NCBI GenBank assembly: GCA_002309955.1
Contig: DBXQ01000029.1
Location: 26,060 to 55,612 of the forward strand
Length of the DNA stretch: 29,553 nucleotides
Origin: Bacteroidales bacterium UBA1208
GTDB taxonomy: Bacteria > Bacteroidota > Bacteroidia > Bacteroidales > P3
Reading direction: 5' to 3'
Each line of letters starts with the position of its first letter. Positions within the stretch are counted from its first letter, which is position 1. The notes under the pieces were generated by a model that saw nothing but the letters and a program-made list of their open reading frames with translations, did no database searches and was not told the DNA's origin. This document shows positions 8,546 to 15,889 of the stretch, in pieces. The position numbers and the translations under genes were made by a program.

Positions 8546-10939
8546 TTATTGTTTTATGAGTTTAGATGTTTGAGCTCCGGCTTTGAGGAAATAGACACCG
8601 CGGGGTAGAGAGGATATGTTGACGACGGTAGCTCCAGTTGTGGTTGGTTGGCTGAGGACTTGACGTCCTGTCATGTCGAAAATCTGTATGTCCGAGCCGT
8701 TGAATCCTTTTATAGATATGTGGGTGGTGGCAGGGTTGGGGAGAATGGAAAAAGCAGGGGTCTCGGTATGGCTTATGCCGACAGGATAGTTGGTCTCGAA
8801 ACAGCCCATGTCGATGAAATTGTTACGGCAACGGATATTGCCGTCCATATCGCCGTCGCGGATACTCTCCTGTATACGTACACCAGCATCGATACAACGA
8901 GAACCACGAGCCAAATGCCAGTCGGCGTCGGCAATGTTGTCGCTGGTACCACGATCGATGGAAGGTTGGATGAATGCAGGTCCTTCAGCATGGTTGTTTT
9001 GAGTGGATAGAAGGATGCTGGTGCTGTCGAGGATGGCAGAGTCACAGTCGAAAGCACAATAACGGACTGCCGTATCACGAGGCTCGGCATCTAATCTCAG
9101 GCAGGAATCATTGTTCCACACAATGGTGTTTACCAGGCTTGATGACTGTCCTAAAGCGACACCAAGACCGGCATTGCTGACGATGTCGCTGTTAACAATG
9201 CGGCCGCTTCGTAGTTCGGTCGCAGTGCCGTTGTTGTTGCTTATAAGGCTTTGGCGCATAACGGCATCGTTAAGCAGGCAAATGGTTGGAGCGTTGTTGT
9301 TGGTTATTCGCATATTACGCGACAGGCCGTTATACATGTATACGATTGTACCGTTGTCACTCACGCAGTTGCGGATGGTCATATATCGTGAAGAGTAGTT
9401 GTTCTTCAGTTCAATAACATTCCCTTGTTCGCTATAACCGTTCTGAAGCACCAAACCATTGATTGTGATTTTCTTTGAACTGATGTTTCCACCAGTGGCT
9501 TTCAGCAGACCGCGTCTCGACAAACCGTCAATAATGGTGGGGTGTTGTTCAATGTTGCGTTGGTTTACTTCGGTCTCGGTGCCGGCAAAACCACCGAAAA
9601 TATTGGCTTTACCGTTCAGCGTATAGGCATAGGTGGCCGTAGTGTCGCCGTAGTATGTTCCTTCCTGCATCCAGATGTCCTTGTCAACCAACGAACAGAG
9701 CTGTACGGCAGCTTGAAGGTCGCTGTTTGCTTGAGCCCATGAGGTACCATTGCCTTGACCATTGGCGGAAACGTAGAATCGCTCGAGACTCCCTTCCCAT
9801 CCCGAAGGTTTGATGTTGATTACCATCTCATTGTTTGAGGTAAAGCCTTGCATGGTATTCAGGCTATAGAAACCGTCGCAATAGCCTCCCCATCCCCAAT
9901 TGAAATGAAACTGGTTGTTAGCCTTATAGCCGTCAAGAACAAAAGCATGGCCTCCCTCGTCGTTCACCCCCGCATACTCGATTGGCCTAAGATTGTCAAT
10001 CTCGTTGCGAATCATCCTTCGCCATGCGACATCATCGTTCACATTCGCGCGTTGGTAATAGATTGCATCAGTATAGCCGAAATATTTCAGTCCTTCAGGT
10101 ACCAGATAGGTATACGAACCGCTTCCCGAGGGGTGACCTTCATGTTGATATTGCATGTTCACCACCACACCGCAGTGGTAGCACAGACGGGAAGTCATGT
10201 CGCGTTCGGCAGACGATGTGCCATAGCCGATGTGGTCGGGCATTAAGCTGTAATCGTAGTCGACGGTATCGAAATCCACTGCCTGAGGACCGTATACCGA
10301 GTGTTGGTACGACTTTTTGCCAAATCCTCTGTGTGGATATTCGTAATATTTGATGATTTGGGCCATAGCGGTTGCAACACAACCGACAACCACGTGGCGG
10401 CCATTCATCACAGGGCAGTAACTATTGTACCCCCAACCTTGTTCCCATGTTGTAGACAAGAGATAGCTGTCCTCCTTGGGGTCAGGAGCTACGCTTTTAA
10501 CGGTCATCAACTCTTTCCATTCGGCGAGCTTTTCTGGATCCTCCGGAGCCTGGGCTTCGATGCCCGAAGCAATCTCATGGGCATAGCATTGCAACCATGC
10601 TTTCATGTTTGTGGGGCATTTGTCAAGATTGAATAGTCCGTTCATTGAATAGCCCAAAATAGGTGTCGAACGGTCATCGGCGCTGACAATCACAAACCCC
10701 TCGGCTCCATAGTTGAAAATGTAGAAGCAAGGAGTTGCCATTTCGTCTTGGCAAGTAAAGGAAACATTGAATGTCAGCGTGTCGTCCATCTTCATCAATC
10801 CCTGCTGGCAGAGGAAATTCTTGCCCGCCTTTTTGGCAGTATTGACGGACACCGGAGCTGCCCATGATAATGAGGTTGTGAAAACGATCACCGTCAATAT
10901 AATTGTCAAACGGCTGACGATTCGAGAAATAGAATTCAT
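8546..10939 (-). CDS. Secreted C10 (streptopain-type) cysteine protease with beta-helix and T9SS type A sorting domain
   Basis: The 797-residue product has a signal peptide (residues 1-28, ending SLSWA), a propeptide of the C10 kind (SVNTAKKAGKNFL, then GFVIVSADDRSTPILGYS), and a C10 catalytic domain. The nucleophile is C187 in VVVGCVATAMAQ and the histidine is H331 in EGGHAFVLDGY, followed by FNWGWGGYCDGFY. The 144-residue Cys-His spacing is close to that of SpeB (148). From about residue 385 comes a parallel beta-helix-like region opening with FYVSANGQGNGTSW and GGFAGTETEVNQRN. The last ~75 residues are a T9SS type A sorting domain (ILPNPATTHISIKG...IFDMTGRQV...LPRGVYFLKA). The enzyme is expected to be secreted through T9SS and surface-bound or released. 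An upstream ATG at 10987 overlaps the -7 box, so the ATG at 10939 is chosen. Confidence 0.9.
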   Translation of the reverse strand: MNSISRIVSRLTIILTVIVFTTSLSWAAPVSVNTAKKAGKNFLCQQGLMKMDDTLTFNVSFTCQDEMATPCFYIFNYGAEGFVIVSADDRSTPILGYSMNGLFNLDKCPTNMKAWLQCYAHEIASGIEAQAPEDPEKLAEWKELMTVKSVAPDPKEDSYLLSTTWEQGWGYNSYCPVMNGRHVVVGCVATAMAQIIKYYEYPHRGFGKKSYQHSVYGPQAVDFDTVDYDYSLMPDHIGYGTSSAERDMTSRLCYHCGVVVNMQYQHEGHPSGSGSYTYLVPEGLKYFGYTDAIYYQRANVNDDVAWRRMIRNEIDNLRPIEYAGVNDEGGHAFVLDGYKANNQFHFNWGWGGYCDGFYSLNTMQGFTSNNEMVINIKPSGWEGSLERFYVSANGQGNGTSWAQANSDLQAAVQLCSLVDKDIWMQEGTYYGDTTATYAYTLNGKANIFGGFAGTETEVNQRNIEQHPTIIDGLSRRGLLKATGGNISSKKITINGLVLQNGYSEQGNVIELKNNYSSRYMTIRNCVSDNGTIVYMYNGLSRNMRITNNNAPTICLLNDAVMRQSLISNNNGTATELRSGRIVNSDIVSNAGLGVALGQSSSLVNTIVWNNDSCLRLDAEPRDTAVRYCAFDCDSAILDSTSILLSTQNNHAEGPAFIQPSIDRGTSDNIADADWHLARGSRCIDAGVRIQESIRDGDMDGNIRCRNNFIDMGCFETNYPVGISHTETPAFSILPNPATTHISIKGFNGSDIQIFDMTGRQVLSQPTTTGATVVNISSLPRGVYFLKAGAQTSKLIKQ

Positions 10940-10984
10940 TATTTTTACGTGTTTAAGGGTAATAATTTGCATTAATTCAAACTG

Positions 10985-10992
10985 CAAAGATA
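10985..10992 (-). promoter_or_regulatory. Promoter -7 box for the C10 protease operon
   Basis: It reads TATCTTTG on the minus strand and lies 45 bases upstream of the chosen ATG at 10939. It excludes the further upstream ATG at 10987 as the start. The -33 region is T-rich with no exact TTTG. Confidence 0.65.
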
Positions 10993-11065
10993 CAACTAAT
11001 TTTGAAAATAACAGAAAAAAACAGCTTTCAATAAAACACTTTCATTCAACAAGGCATTCAAGAGG

Positions 11066-11095
11066 CTTGTGAATTCAAAAAAAATCGTATCTTTG
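11066..11095 (+). promoter_or_regulatory. Promoter for ybaK (-33 CTTG, -7 TATCTTTG)
   Basis: TATCTTTG at 11088-11095 is a perfect -7 box. CTTG at 11066-11069 is a near-consensus -33 element with an 18-base spacer. The leader to the ATG at 11143 is about 40 bases. It is divergent from the C10 protease promoter about 100 bases away. Confidence 0.7.
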
Positions 11096-11142
11096 CAGTC
11101 CATTTTTCAAATAGTAGTTCCTCATAAACCGAAACACTAATC

Positions 11143-11619
11143 ATGGCAGAATTTAAAACCAACGTAATGCGCATTCTCGACAAAGAGAAAATAGACTATA
11201 CCGCTCACCAGTATCCCCATGGCAAAGAGGCTGTGGATGGATTGACAGTAGCCAACCTTCTTAACGAGGATCCCGATTGTGTGTTTAAGACCCTTGTCAC
11301 CCAAGGCGACAGTGGCGATTTCTTTGTCTTCGTTGTGCCGGTGGCGTGCGAATTGGACTTGAAGAAATGTGCCAAAAGTGTGGGAGCAAAGCATGTGGAG
11401 ATGATTCATGTGAAAGATATCACCAAGGTGACTGGCTATGTGCGGGGAGGATGCTCGCCTGTGGGAATGAAGAAACCCTATGTCACGACCTATCATATTT
11501 CGGCCCAATCCCTCAACCACATCATCGTCAGTGCCGGAAAAATAGGTTATCAGATAGAACTTGCTCCTGCCGACCTTGTTGCATTGACGAATGGCCGTTA
11601 TGCCGATATTATTCGATAG
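11143..11619 (+). CDS. ybaK: YbaK/EbsC family aminoacyl-tRNA deacylase (Cys-tRNA(Pro)/Cys-tRNA deacylase)
   Basis: The 158-residue product matches the YbaK family over its whole length. It has the conserved lysine in DCVFKTLV (K49), the VTGYVRGGCSPVGMKK segment forming the active-site wall, and the C-terminal VSAGKIGYQIELAPADLVAL. YbaK hydrolyses Cys-tRNA(Pro) made by mistake by prolyl-tRNA synthetase, a proofreading step in the cytoplasm. The gene stands alone under its own promoter. Its stop lies 7 bases before the A-run of a terminator that serves the opposite strand. Confidence 0.92.
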   Translation: MAEFKTNVMRILDKEKIDYTAHQYPHGKEAVDGLTVANLLNEDPDCVFKTLVTQGDSGDFFVFVVPVACELDLKKCAKSVGAKHVEMIHVKDITKVTGYVRGGCSPVGMKKPYVTTYHISAQSLNHIIVSAGKIGYQIELAPADLVALTNGRYADIIR

Positions 11620-11626
11620 GTCTGAT

Positions 11627-11664
11627 AAAAAAAGACCTGCTGCAAAGACTCTCTTTGCAGCAGG
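11627..11664 (-). terminator. Rho-independent terminator of the sigma-factor transcript
   Basis: A perfect 13-bp stem (CCTGCTGCAAAGA at 11636-11648, complement at 11652-11664) closes a 3-base loop. On the minus strand it is followed by TC and seven Ts (11633-11627). There is no T-run on the plus strand, so it ends transcripts coming from 11771-12658. Confidence 0.85.
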
Positions 11665-11770
11665 CTGAATGATATTGTTTGTGTTGTTCCTTCTCGCAAG
11701 AAGTGTGTAGGTTCCCTGATTTTTCTCGAACAAGAATCTGGTGTTACGATTGTTTAAGCTGCATTGTCTG

Positions 11771-12658
11771 TCACCGAATCAAGGTGACAGTGCCCTTGCG
11801 TTGGTGCTTCAGCTTCTGTGAGTCGGTGTATTGGATTACATACACATAGGCTGATTGGGGAAGTTCACGTCCCTTGAATGTGCCGTCCCAAGCTTCATTT
11901 ATGTCGTGCGATATGTACACCTGCTGACCGCTTCGTGTGAAAATCATTATTCGGTAGTCGGTAATTGACTCGCATGATTGGTTCATCTTGACGGTGAATC
12001 TGTTGATGTCGGTATTCGGTGAGGAAGGAGCAAAGATATTCGGTATCCATAATATGGTGTCGTCGTTAGGAGAGCTTGAAGTGGCTTTGACAGCGGGATG
12101 TACACTCTGGCTTGCCGAGGCCTCCGTGGCAGGCGGAACAACAGTTTCGGCAACCGTGGTGGTGTTTTCTGTTGTTGCGACTGTATTTTCGGTCTGCCGG
12201 TTGGCAATGGGTGCTAAGGGAACTGGAGTTTGTTGCGGAGTGGACAGGACGGGGACAACTGTTGCGGGCAGGGGTGCAGGCACCTCGGTGCTACCTGTTG
12301 TCGCGGACTTGGCTATTCTGTTTCTTGCAGGACGGTTTGCGGCAACCTCGTCGTGTGGCGCTGCCAGTTGTTCTGCACTGGGAACAACGGCCGCTTGTGG
12401 CGCGACTTGGGGCGCTTGGTCAAAAGTGTTGACATCGGTTTGCGGTGCCACAGGAGTAAGTTGAGCCACAGAGGGGGCTTCATCCGATGCCGTGGTACGT
12501 AGCATAGTGATGGCAAGAACCGAGGCGACAATGACTGCCAAAACTCCTGCCACCGCAGTCATGCGCTTGCGCAACGCTCTGCGGTGCATTGTCCTTTCTA
12601 TTCTTTCCCATACTTCTGGGTCGGGTTGGGTGGCGTAATTCTTCAGATTCGTGTTCAT
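11771..12658 (-). CDS. Membrane-anchored protein with T9SS type B (gliding-motility-associated) C-terminal domain; putative anti-sigma partner
   Basis: The 295-residue product has a short cytoplasmic N-terminus with a DPEVWERIERTMHRRALRKRM stretch in its first 33 residues, a single transmembrane helix (about 34-53, AVAGVLAVIVASVLAITML), and a long Pro/Ala/Thr/Val-rich linker (55-200). It ends in a gliding-motility-associated C-terminal domain (CHU_C type, 202-295: ILWIPNIFAPSSPNTDINRF, YRIMIFTRSGQQVY, AWDGTFKGRELPQSAYVY). The start overlaps the stop of the ECF sigma gene as ATGA, so translation is coupled. In Bacteroidota a protein in this position with a 'VWe.I' cytoplasmic stub before its TM is usually a membrane partner of the sigma factor. 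That it controls the sigma factor is inference. A T9SS sorting domain on an inner-membrane anchor is unusual, since such domains normally end cargo with a cleaved signal peptide. Confidence 0.75.
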   Translation of the reverse strand: MNTNLKNYATQPDPEVWERIERTMHRRALRKRMTAVAGVLAVIVASVLAITMLRTTASDEAPSVAQLTPVAPQTDVNTFDQAPQVAPQAAVVPSAEQLAAPHDEVAANRPARNRIAKSATTGSTEVPAPLPATVVPVLSTPQQTPVPLAPIANRQTENTVATTENTTTVAETVVPPATEASASQSVHPAVKATSSSPNDDTILWIPNIFAPSSPNTDINRFTVKMNQSCESITDYRIMIFTRSGQQVYISHDINEAWDGTFKGRELPQSAYVYVIQYTDSQKLKHQRKGTVTLIR

Positions 12659-13212
12659 ATTGTATTAATTCTATTTTTCAGTTTATTCCTTAACAGTAAA
12701 CGGGCTCTCAACAGCAACTGGCGGATATTGTTCTCATTCATGTCCATAATGGCTGCAACATCCTTTGTGTCTCTCTCTTCCACTTCGCATAGATTGAATA
12801 TCAATCTGTAGCGGGGGGGAAGGGTTTGTATGGCATTTACAATTTGCTCCATTGAAAGGTCGTTGTAGCTTTCCGGATCTTCCTCTTCTTCCTCGGGAGC
12901 CGGCAGGAATTCATCCATTGCATTCAGGTCGGAATATAGAAGGTTGCAGTTTCGGGTCAGGTAATTGAGGCAAATGTTCGTCATTATTTGGAACATCCAT
13001 TGTTCAAAGGCTTTGGAGCTGCTGAGGGTGTCAATACTTTCAAAGATCTTTATGAATCCGTCATGGAGCAGGTCTTGCGCCTCATCTCGTGAGTGGGTGT
13101 ATCTCATGCAAAGTCCCAATAATTTTGGCGCATATTTGTCGTAGAGACGCTTCTGTGCCTTGGGGTCTTTCCTTTGACATCCAACCATCAATTGTTCCAA
13201 TTCGGTTTCCAT
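12655..13212 (-). CDS. ECF-type RNA polymerase sigma-70 family factor
   Basis: The 185-residue product has the two-domain ECF layout. Region 2 spans about 16-85 (DPKAQKRLYDKYAPKLLGLC, SRDEAQDLLHDGFIKIFESI, FEQWMFQIMTNICLNYL). An acidic linker follows at 104-114 (PAPEEEEEDPE), and region 4 at about 121-178 has a helix-turn-helix (LPPRYRLIFNLCEVEERDTK, DVAAIMDMNENNIRQLLLRA). I chose the ATG at 13212; a GTG at 13227 would add five residues (MSYRR). The gene overlaps the next one by four bases (ATGA), which ties its expression to the membrane protein. It lies 116 bases downstream of the ABC-F gene. The regulon cannot be read from this window. Confidence 0.9.
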   Translation of the reverse strand: METELEQLMVGCQRKDPKAQKRLYDKYAPKLLGLCMRYTHSRDEAQDLLHDGFIKIFESIDTLSSSKAFEQWMFQIMTNICLNYLTRNCNLLYSDLNAMDEFLPAPEEEEEDPESYNDLSMEQIVNAIQTLPPRYRLIFNLCEVEERDTKDVAAIMDMNENNIRQLLLRARLLLRNKLKNRINTI

Positions 13213-13328
13213 ACGCCTATAAGACACAAAAAGTCGATTTTGTTACGTTTTTTTAACTTTTTTTATGAATTTTCCTTTGTGATGGACAAAAAGGAACGGT
13301 TATCCCCCAAAACTCAGATTGTGTTTTA

Positions 13329-15119
13329 TTAATTAATAATCTCGTCTAATTCAAGCCATTGTAGCTCTTTTTCGTTGAGCAGATCAATGATTTCTCCAAT
13401 GCGTTGCGAAGCTTCAGTAAGACGGCCAATATCGCTCTCTTCTCCGCTGCTGAGCATCTTTTCCAGTTCGGCCTTCTCCTTGTTCAACGTTTCAATTTCG
13501 ATAGTCAGCGATTCATATTCTTTTTGCTGTTTATATGTGGCACGGGGTTTGTCGCTGCGTGTTCGCTCATATTTCGGTTTCTCGTCACGCTTTTTCAATG
13601 CTTCACTGCGTCTTTGGGATTCCTGTGATGCACGGTATTGGGTGTAGTTGCCGGCATAGTCTTTGATTCTTCCATTCCCTTCGAATACGAGCAGGTGGTC
13701 AACGATGTTGTCCATAAAGCTACGATCGTGGCTGACGATGATAAGGCATCCCTTGTAGTCGCGCAAGAACTGTTCGAGAATTTCGAGCGTATAGATGTCA
13801 AGGTCGTTGGTGGGCTCGTCCAAGATTAGGAAGTTGGGATTGGACATTAGCACTTTCAACAGATAGAGCCTACGGCGTTCGCCACCGCTGAGATTGCCAA
13901 AGTAGTTGTATTGCGTCATGTCGTCGAAACCGAAATAGGTGAGGAACTGATGTGCCGACATCTCTTTGCCGTTGTCCAGTTCGATTCTTTCAGCCACATC
14001 GCGCACTATTTCTATCACCCTGCGGTCGGCGGGAGCGGTCATTCCTCCCTGCGTGTAGAAACCGAAGCGGATTGTTTGCCCCACAATGATGCGTCCGCTG
14101 TCCGGTCTCAGTTGTTCTGTGAGCATGTTCAAGAAGGTAGACTTGCCTATACCGTTCGGTCCCACAATGCCTATCTTTTCCCCTTTCTTGAAGGTGTAGC
14201 TGTAGTCGTCCACCAGCTTCACCCCCTCGTAGCTCTTGCACACGTTGTACATCTCTAATATCTTCCCTCCGATGCGCTCGGTCTTGACGGTCAACTGCGG
14301 GCGGCTTTCGTCAAACTTCGTGTGGGCTTTCTCTTCCAGTTGATAGAAAGCGTCTATGCGTGCCTGGGCTTTGGTTCCGCGCGCCTGAGGCATGCGGCGC
14401 ATCCAATCCAGCTCGGTTCGGTACAGGCTCTTGGCCTTCTCGACCTCCACACGCTCGTTGTGTTGGCGTTCGGCTTTTTTCTCGAGATAGTAGTCGTAGT
14501 GTCCGCGATAATGGTAAAGACGGCTGTTGTCGATTTCCAATATGTCCTGACATACGTGGTCGAGGAAATACCTGTCGTGCGTCACCATCAAAATCGCCAG
14601 ATGTTGCCGCGAAAGGAACTCCTCGAGCCATTCTATCATTTTTATGTCAAGATGGTTGGTCGGCTCGTCAAGTAGCAGCAGATTTGTGTGGTCTATCAGT
14701 ATCCGGCTGAGGGCGGCTTTCTTTTGCTCGCCTCCGCTCAGTGTCTCCATGCTTTGGTCCAGTTTGTCTGCTAGGCCCAATCGGCTTAGTATCTCTTCAA
14801 TGCGTTGTTCAAAAGTCCATTCGTCTTCATGTTCGGGGCGTTCCACCGAGCAGACGAAGCTTCGTACCGTCTGGTGGGGCAGTATCTCAGGCTGCTGTGG
14901 CAGATAGGCCATCTTCACGTCGCTGCTGAAGGTCACTTTGCCGCTGTCTTGAAGGGTCTTGCCGGTAAGTATGTTGAGCAATGTCGATTTGCCGTATCCG
15001 TTTCGGGCAATGAGGGCAGTTTTCTGTCCGGCATTGATGCCAAACGATATATTGTCGAACAGCAGTTTGTCGCCATACGACTTGGTCAGGTTTTCAACAG
15101 TAAGCAGTGCATCGGCCAT
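13329..15119 (-). CDS. uup: ABC-F family ATPase (Uup-like)
   Basis: The 596-residue product has two ABC ATPase domains and no membrane segment, the mark of ABC-F proteins that act on ribosomes. The first Walker A is ARNGYGKST (K44) with signature LSGGEQKKAALSRIL; the second is GPNGIGKST (K326) with signature LSGGERRRLYLLKVL. Walker B motifs are LLLLDEPTNHLD and FLILDEPTNDLD. A charged linker joins the domains, and the C-terminus (about 510-596) is a Lys/Glu-rich coiled coil, which favours Uup over EttA or YheS. The frame stays open upstream to an ATG at 15263, but that 48-residue extension is only translated repeat DNA (QSSNQTIKQS-like). The conserved start is MADALLTVENLTKSYG at 15119. Confidence 0.88.
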   Translation of the reverse strand: MADALLTVENLTKSYGDKLLFDNISFGINAGQKTALIARNGYGKSTLLNILTGKTLQDSGKVTFSSDVKMAYLPQQPEILPHQTVRSFVCSVERPEHEDEWTFEQRIEEILSRLGLADKLDQSMETLSGGEQKKAALSRILIDHTNLLLLDEPTNHLDIKMIEWLEEFLSRQHLAILMVTHDRYFLDHVCQDILEIDNSRLYHYRGHYDYYLEKKAERQHNERVEVEKAKSLYRTELDWMRRMPQARGTKAQARIDAFYQLEEKAHTKFDESRPQLTVKTERIGGKILEMYNVCKSYEGVKLVDDYSYTFKKGEKIGIVGPNGIGKSTFLNMLTEQLRPDSGRIIVGQTIRFGFYTQGGMTAPADRRVIEIVRDVAERIELDNGKEMSAHQFLTYFGFDDMTQYNYFGNLSGGERRRLYLLKVLMSNPNFLILDEPTNDLDIYTLEILEQFLRDYKGCLIIVSHDRSFMDNIVDHLLVFEGNGRIKDYAGNYTQYRASQESQRRSEALKKRDEKPKYERTRSDKPRATYKQQKEYESLTIEIETLNKEKAELEKMLSSGEESDIGRLTEASQRIGEIIDLLNEKELQWLELDEIIN

Positions 15120-15135
15120 GGGATGAATAATTGTT

Positions 15136-15303
15136 GATTGCTTGATTGTCTGATTGCTTGATTGTTTTAGTGATTGCTTGATTGTCTGATTGCTTGATTG
15201 TCTGATTGCATGATTGTTTGAGTATTTTTTTGATTGCATGATTGTTTGAGTGTTTTTACTCAAGCATTAACACAATCAAGCATTCAAGCAGTAATTCAAG
15301 CAG
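15136..15303. repeat. Bipartite intergenic repeat, copy 1: 12-unit octamer array plus inverted block
   Basis: The left part has GATTG starting at 15136, 15144, 15152, 15160, 15172, 15180, 15188, 15196, 15204, 15212, 15232 and 15240, that is an 8-base period (GATTGCTT, GATTGTCT, GATTGCAT) with two longer steps. The right part (15258-15303) begins ACTCAAGCATT and contains CACAATCAAGCATTCAAGCA, roughly the inverse complement of the left units, so TTGAGT/ACTCAA and GATTGT/ACAATC can pair across the junction. A second copy lies at 17153-17267. The array ends 16 bases before the ABC-F start, and the right block contains the stop codon of the acyltransferase gene. Confidence 0.9.
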
Positions 15304-15877
15304 TTACATTTGATAGGTTGTCACCGAAGACTCCCTGTTCTATCGCCCCTTTTTCGGCCACAACGCGGGCAGGTGCTCCGCCAAGGGTCACGTTGCTGCC
15401 AAACGATTTGTTGACCACAGAATTTGCTCCTACGGCCACATTGTCGCCCAGCGTCACATCGCCGAAAATCTTGGCTCCGGGGCCTATGTAGACGTTGTCG
15501 CCCAGATGGGGAACCCCATTGTAGTCGCCGAGACATGACGATGGGTGCATACGGCAGTTCTTGCCTACCCGCACATCGGGATGCACCACGATGGTGCCGT
15601 AATGCACGATGCACAACCCGGGACCGAAAACGTTCTTTGGTATAGTAAATCCCAACCGTGTGGCTAACCGATGGTTCACCACCTCGAGCGCCAGCAACCG
15701 CAGCCGCTTCAGCAGGTTTTTTCCGCATGTGTTGTGCAGGTATTCAATCTTGCGCAGGCGTAGCTGAAACCGCAGGCAGTCCATCCACCAGTAGTTGTAA
15801 AAGCTCACGCGGTTCAATCCGTAGGCTTTCAAGTCCTCTTTTACGTATGTGAGGTATGTCTGCCTGTCTGTTATCAT
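15296..15877 (-). CDS. Hexapeptide-repeat acetyltransferase (serine O-acetyltransferase-like)
   Basis: The 193-residue product has a helical N-terminal part (about 1-75) and a left-handed beta-helix from about 80. Hexapeptide turns are visible as IVHYGTIVVHPDVRVGKNCR, VPHLGDNVYIGPGAKIFG and VTLGDNVAVGANSVV, closing with VTLGGAPARVVAEKG. The paired histidines around IVHYGTIVVH fit the serine-acetyltransferase/CysE-like class, which moves acetyl from acetyl-CoA to a hydroxyl. Short members of this class also act on sugars in polysaccharide synthesis, so the acceptor is open. It starts 12 bases after rarA and should be co-transcribed with it. Its last codons (ACT GCT TGA) are part of the intergenic repeat, so the repeat has set the C-terminus. 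Confidence 0.85.
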   Translation of the reverse strand: MITDRQTYLTYVKEDLKAYGLNRVSFYNYWWMDCLRFQLRLRKIEYLHNTCGKNLLKRLRLLALEVVNHRLATRLGFTIPKNVFGPGLCIVHYGTIVVHPDVRVGKNCRMHPSSCLGDYNGVPHLGDNVYIGPGAKIFGDVTLGDNVAVGANSVVNKSFGSNVTLGGAPARVVAEKGAIEQGVFGDNLSNVTA

Positions 15878-15889
15878 GTCGGGATGTTG

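Noticed and set aside
12031..12038. TATCTTTG promoter box on the minus strand inside the T9SS-domain protein gene
   Set aside because: It encodes part of the conserved PNIFAP motif of the sorting domain, and no gene starts just downstream of it.
13272..13296. TTCCTTT/AAAGGAA hairpin between the ABC-F and sigma genes
   Set aside because: It has no T-run on either side, so a terminator is not supported; the stem is A/T-rich and could be chance.
15120..15263. 48-residue N-terminal extension of the ABC-F protein
   Set aside because: It is translated octamer repeat (QSSNQTIKQS-like); the family N-terminus begins at the ATG at 15119.
15120..15303. CRISPR array reading of the regular repeats
   Set aside because: Units are 8 bases with no unique spacers and no cas genes; it is a simple tandem array with an inverted block.
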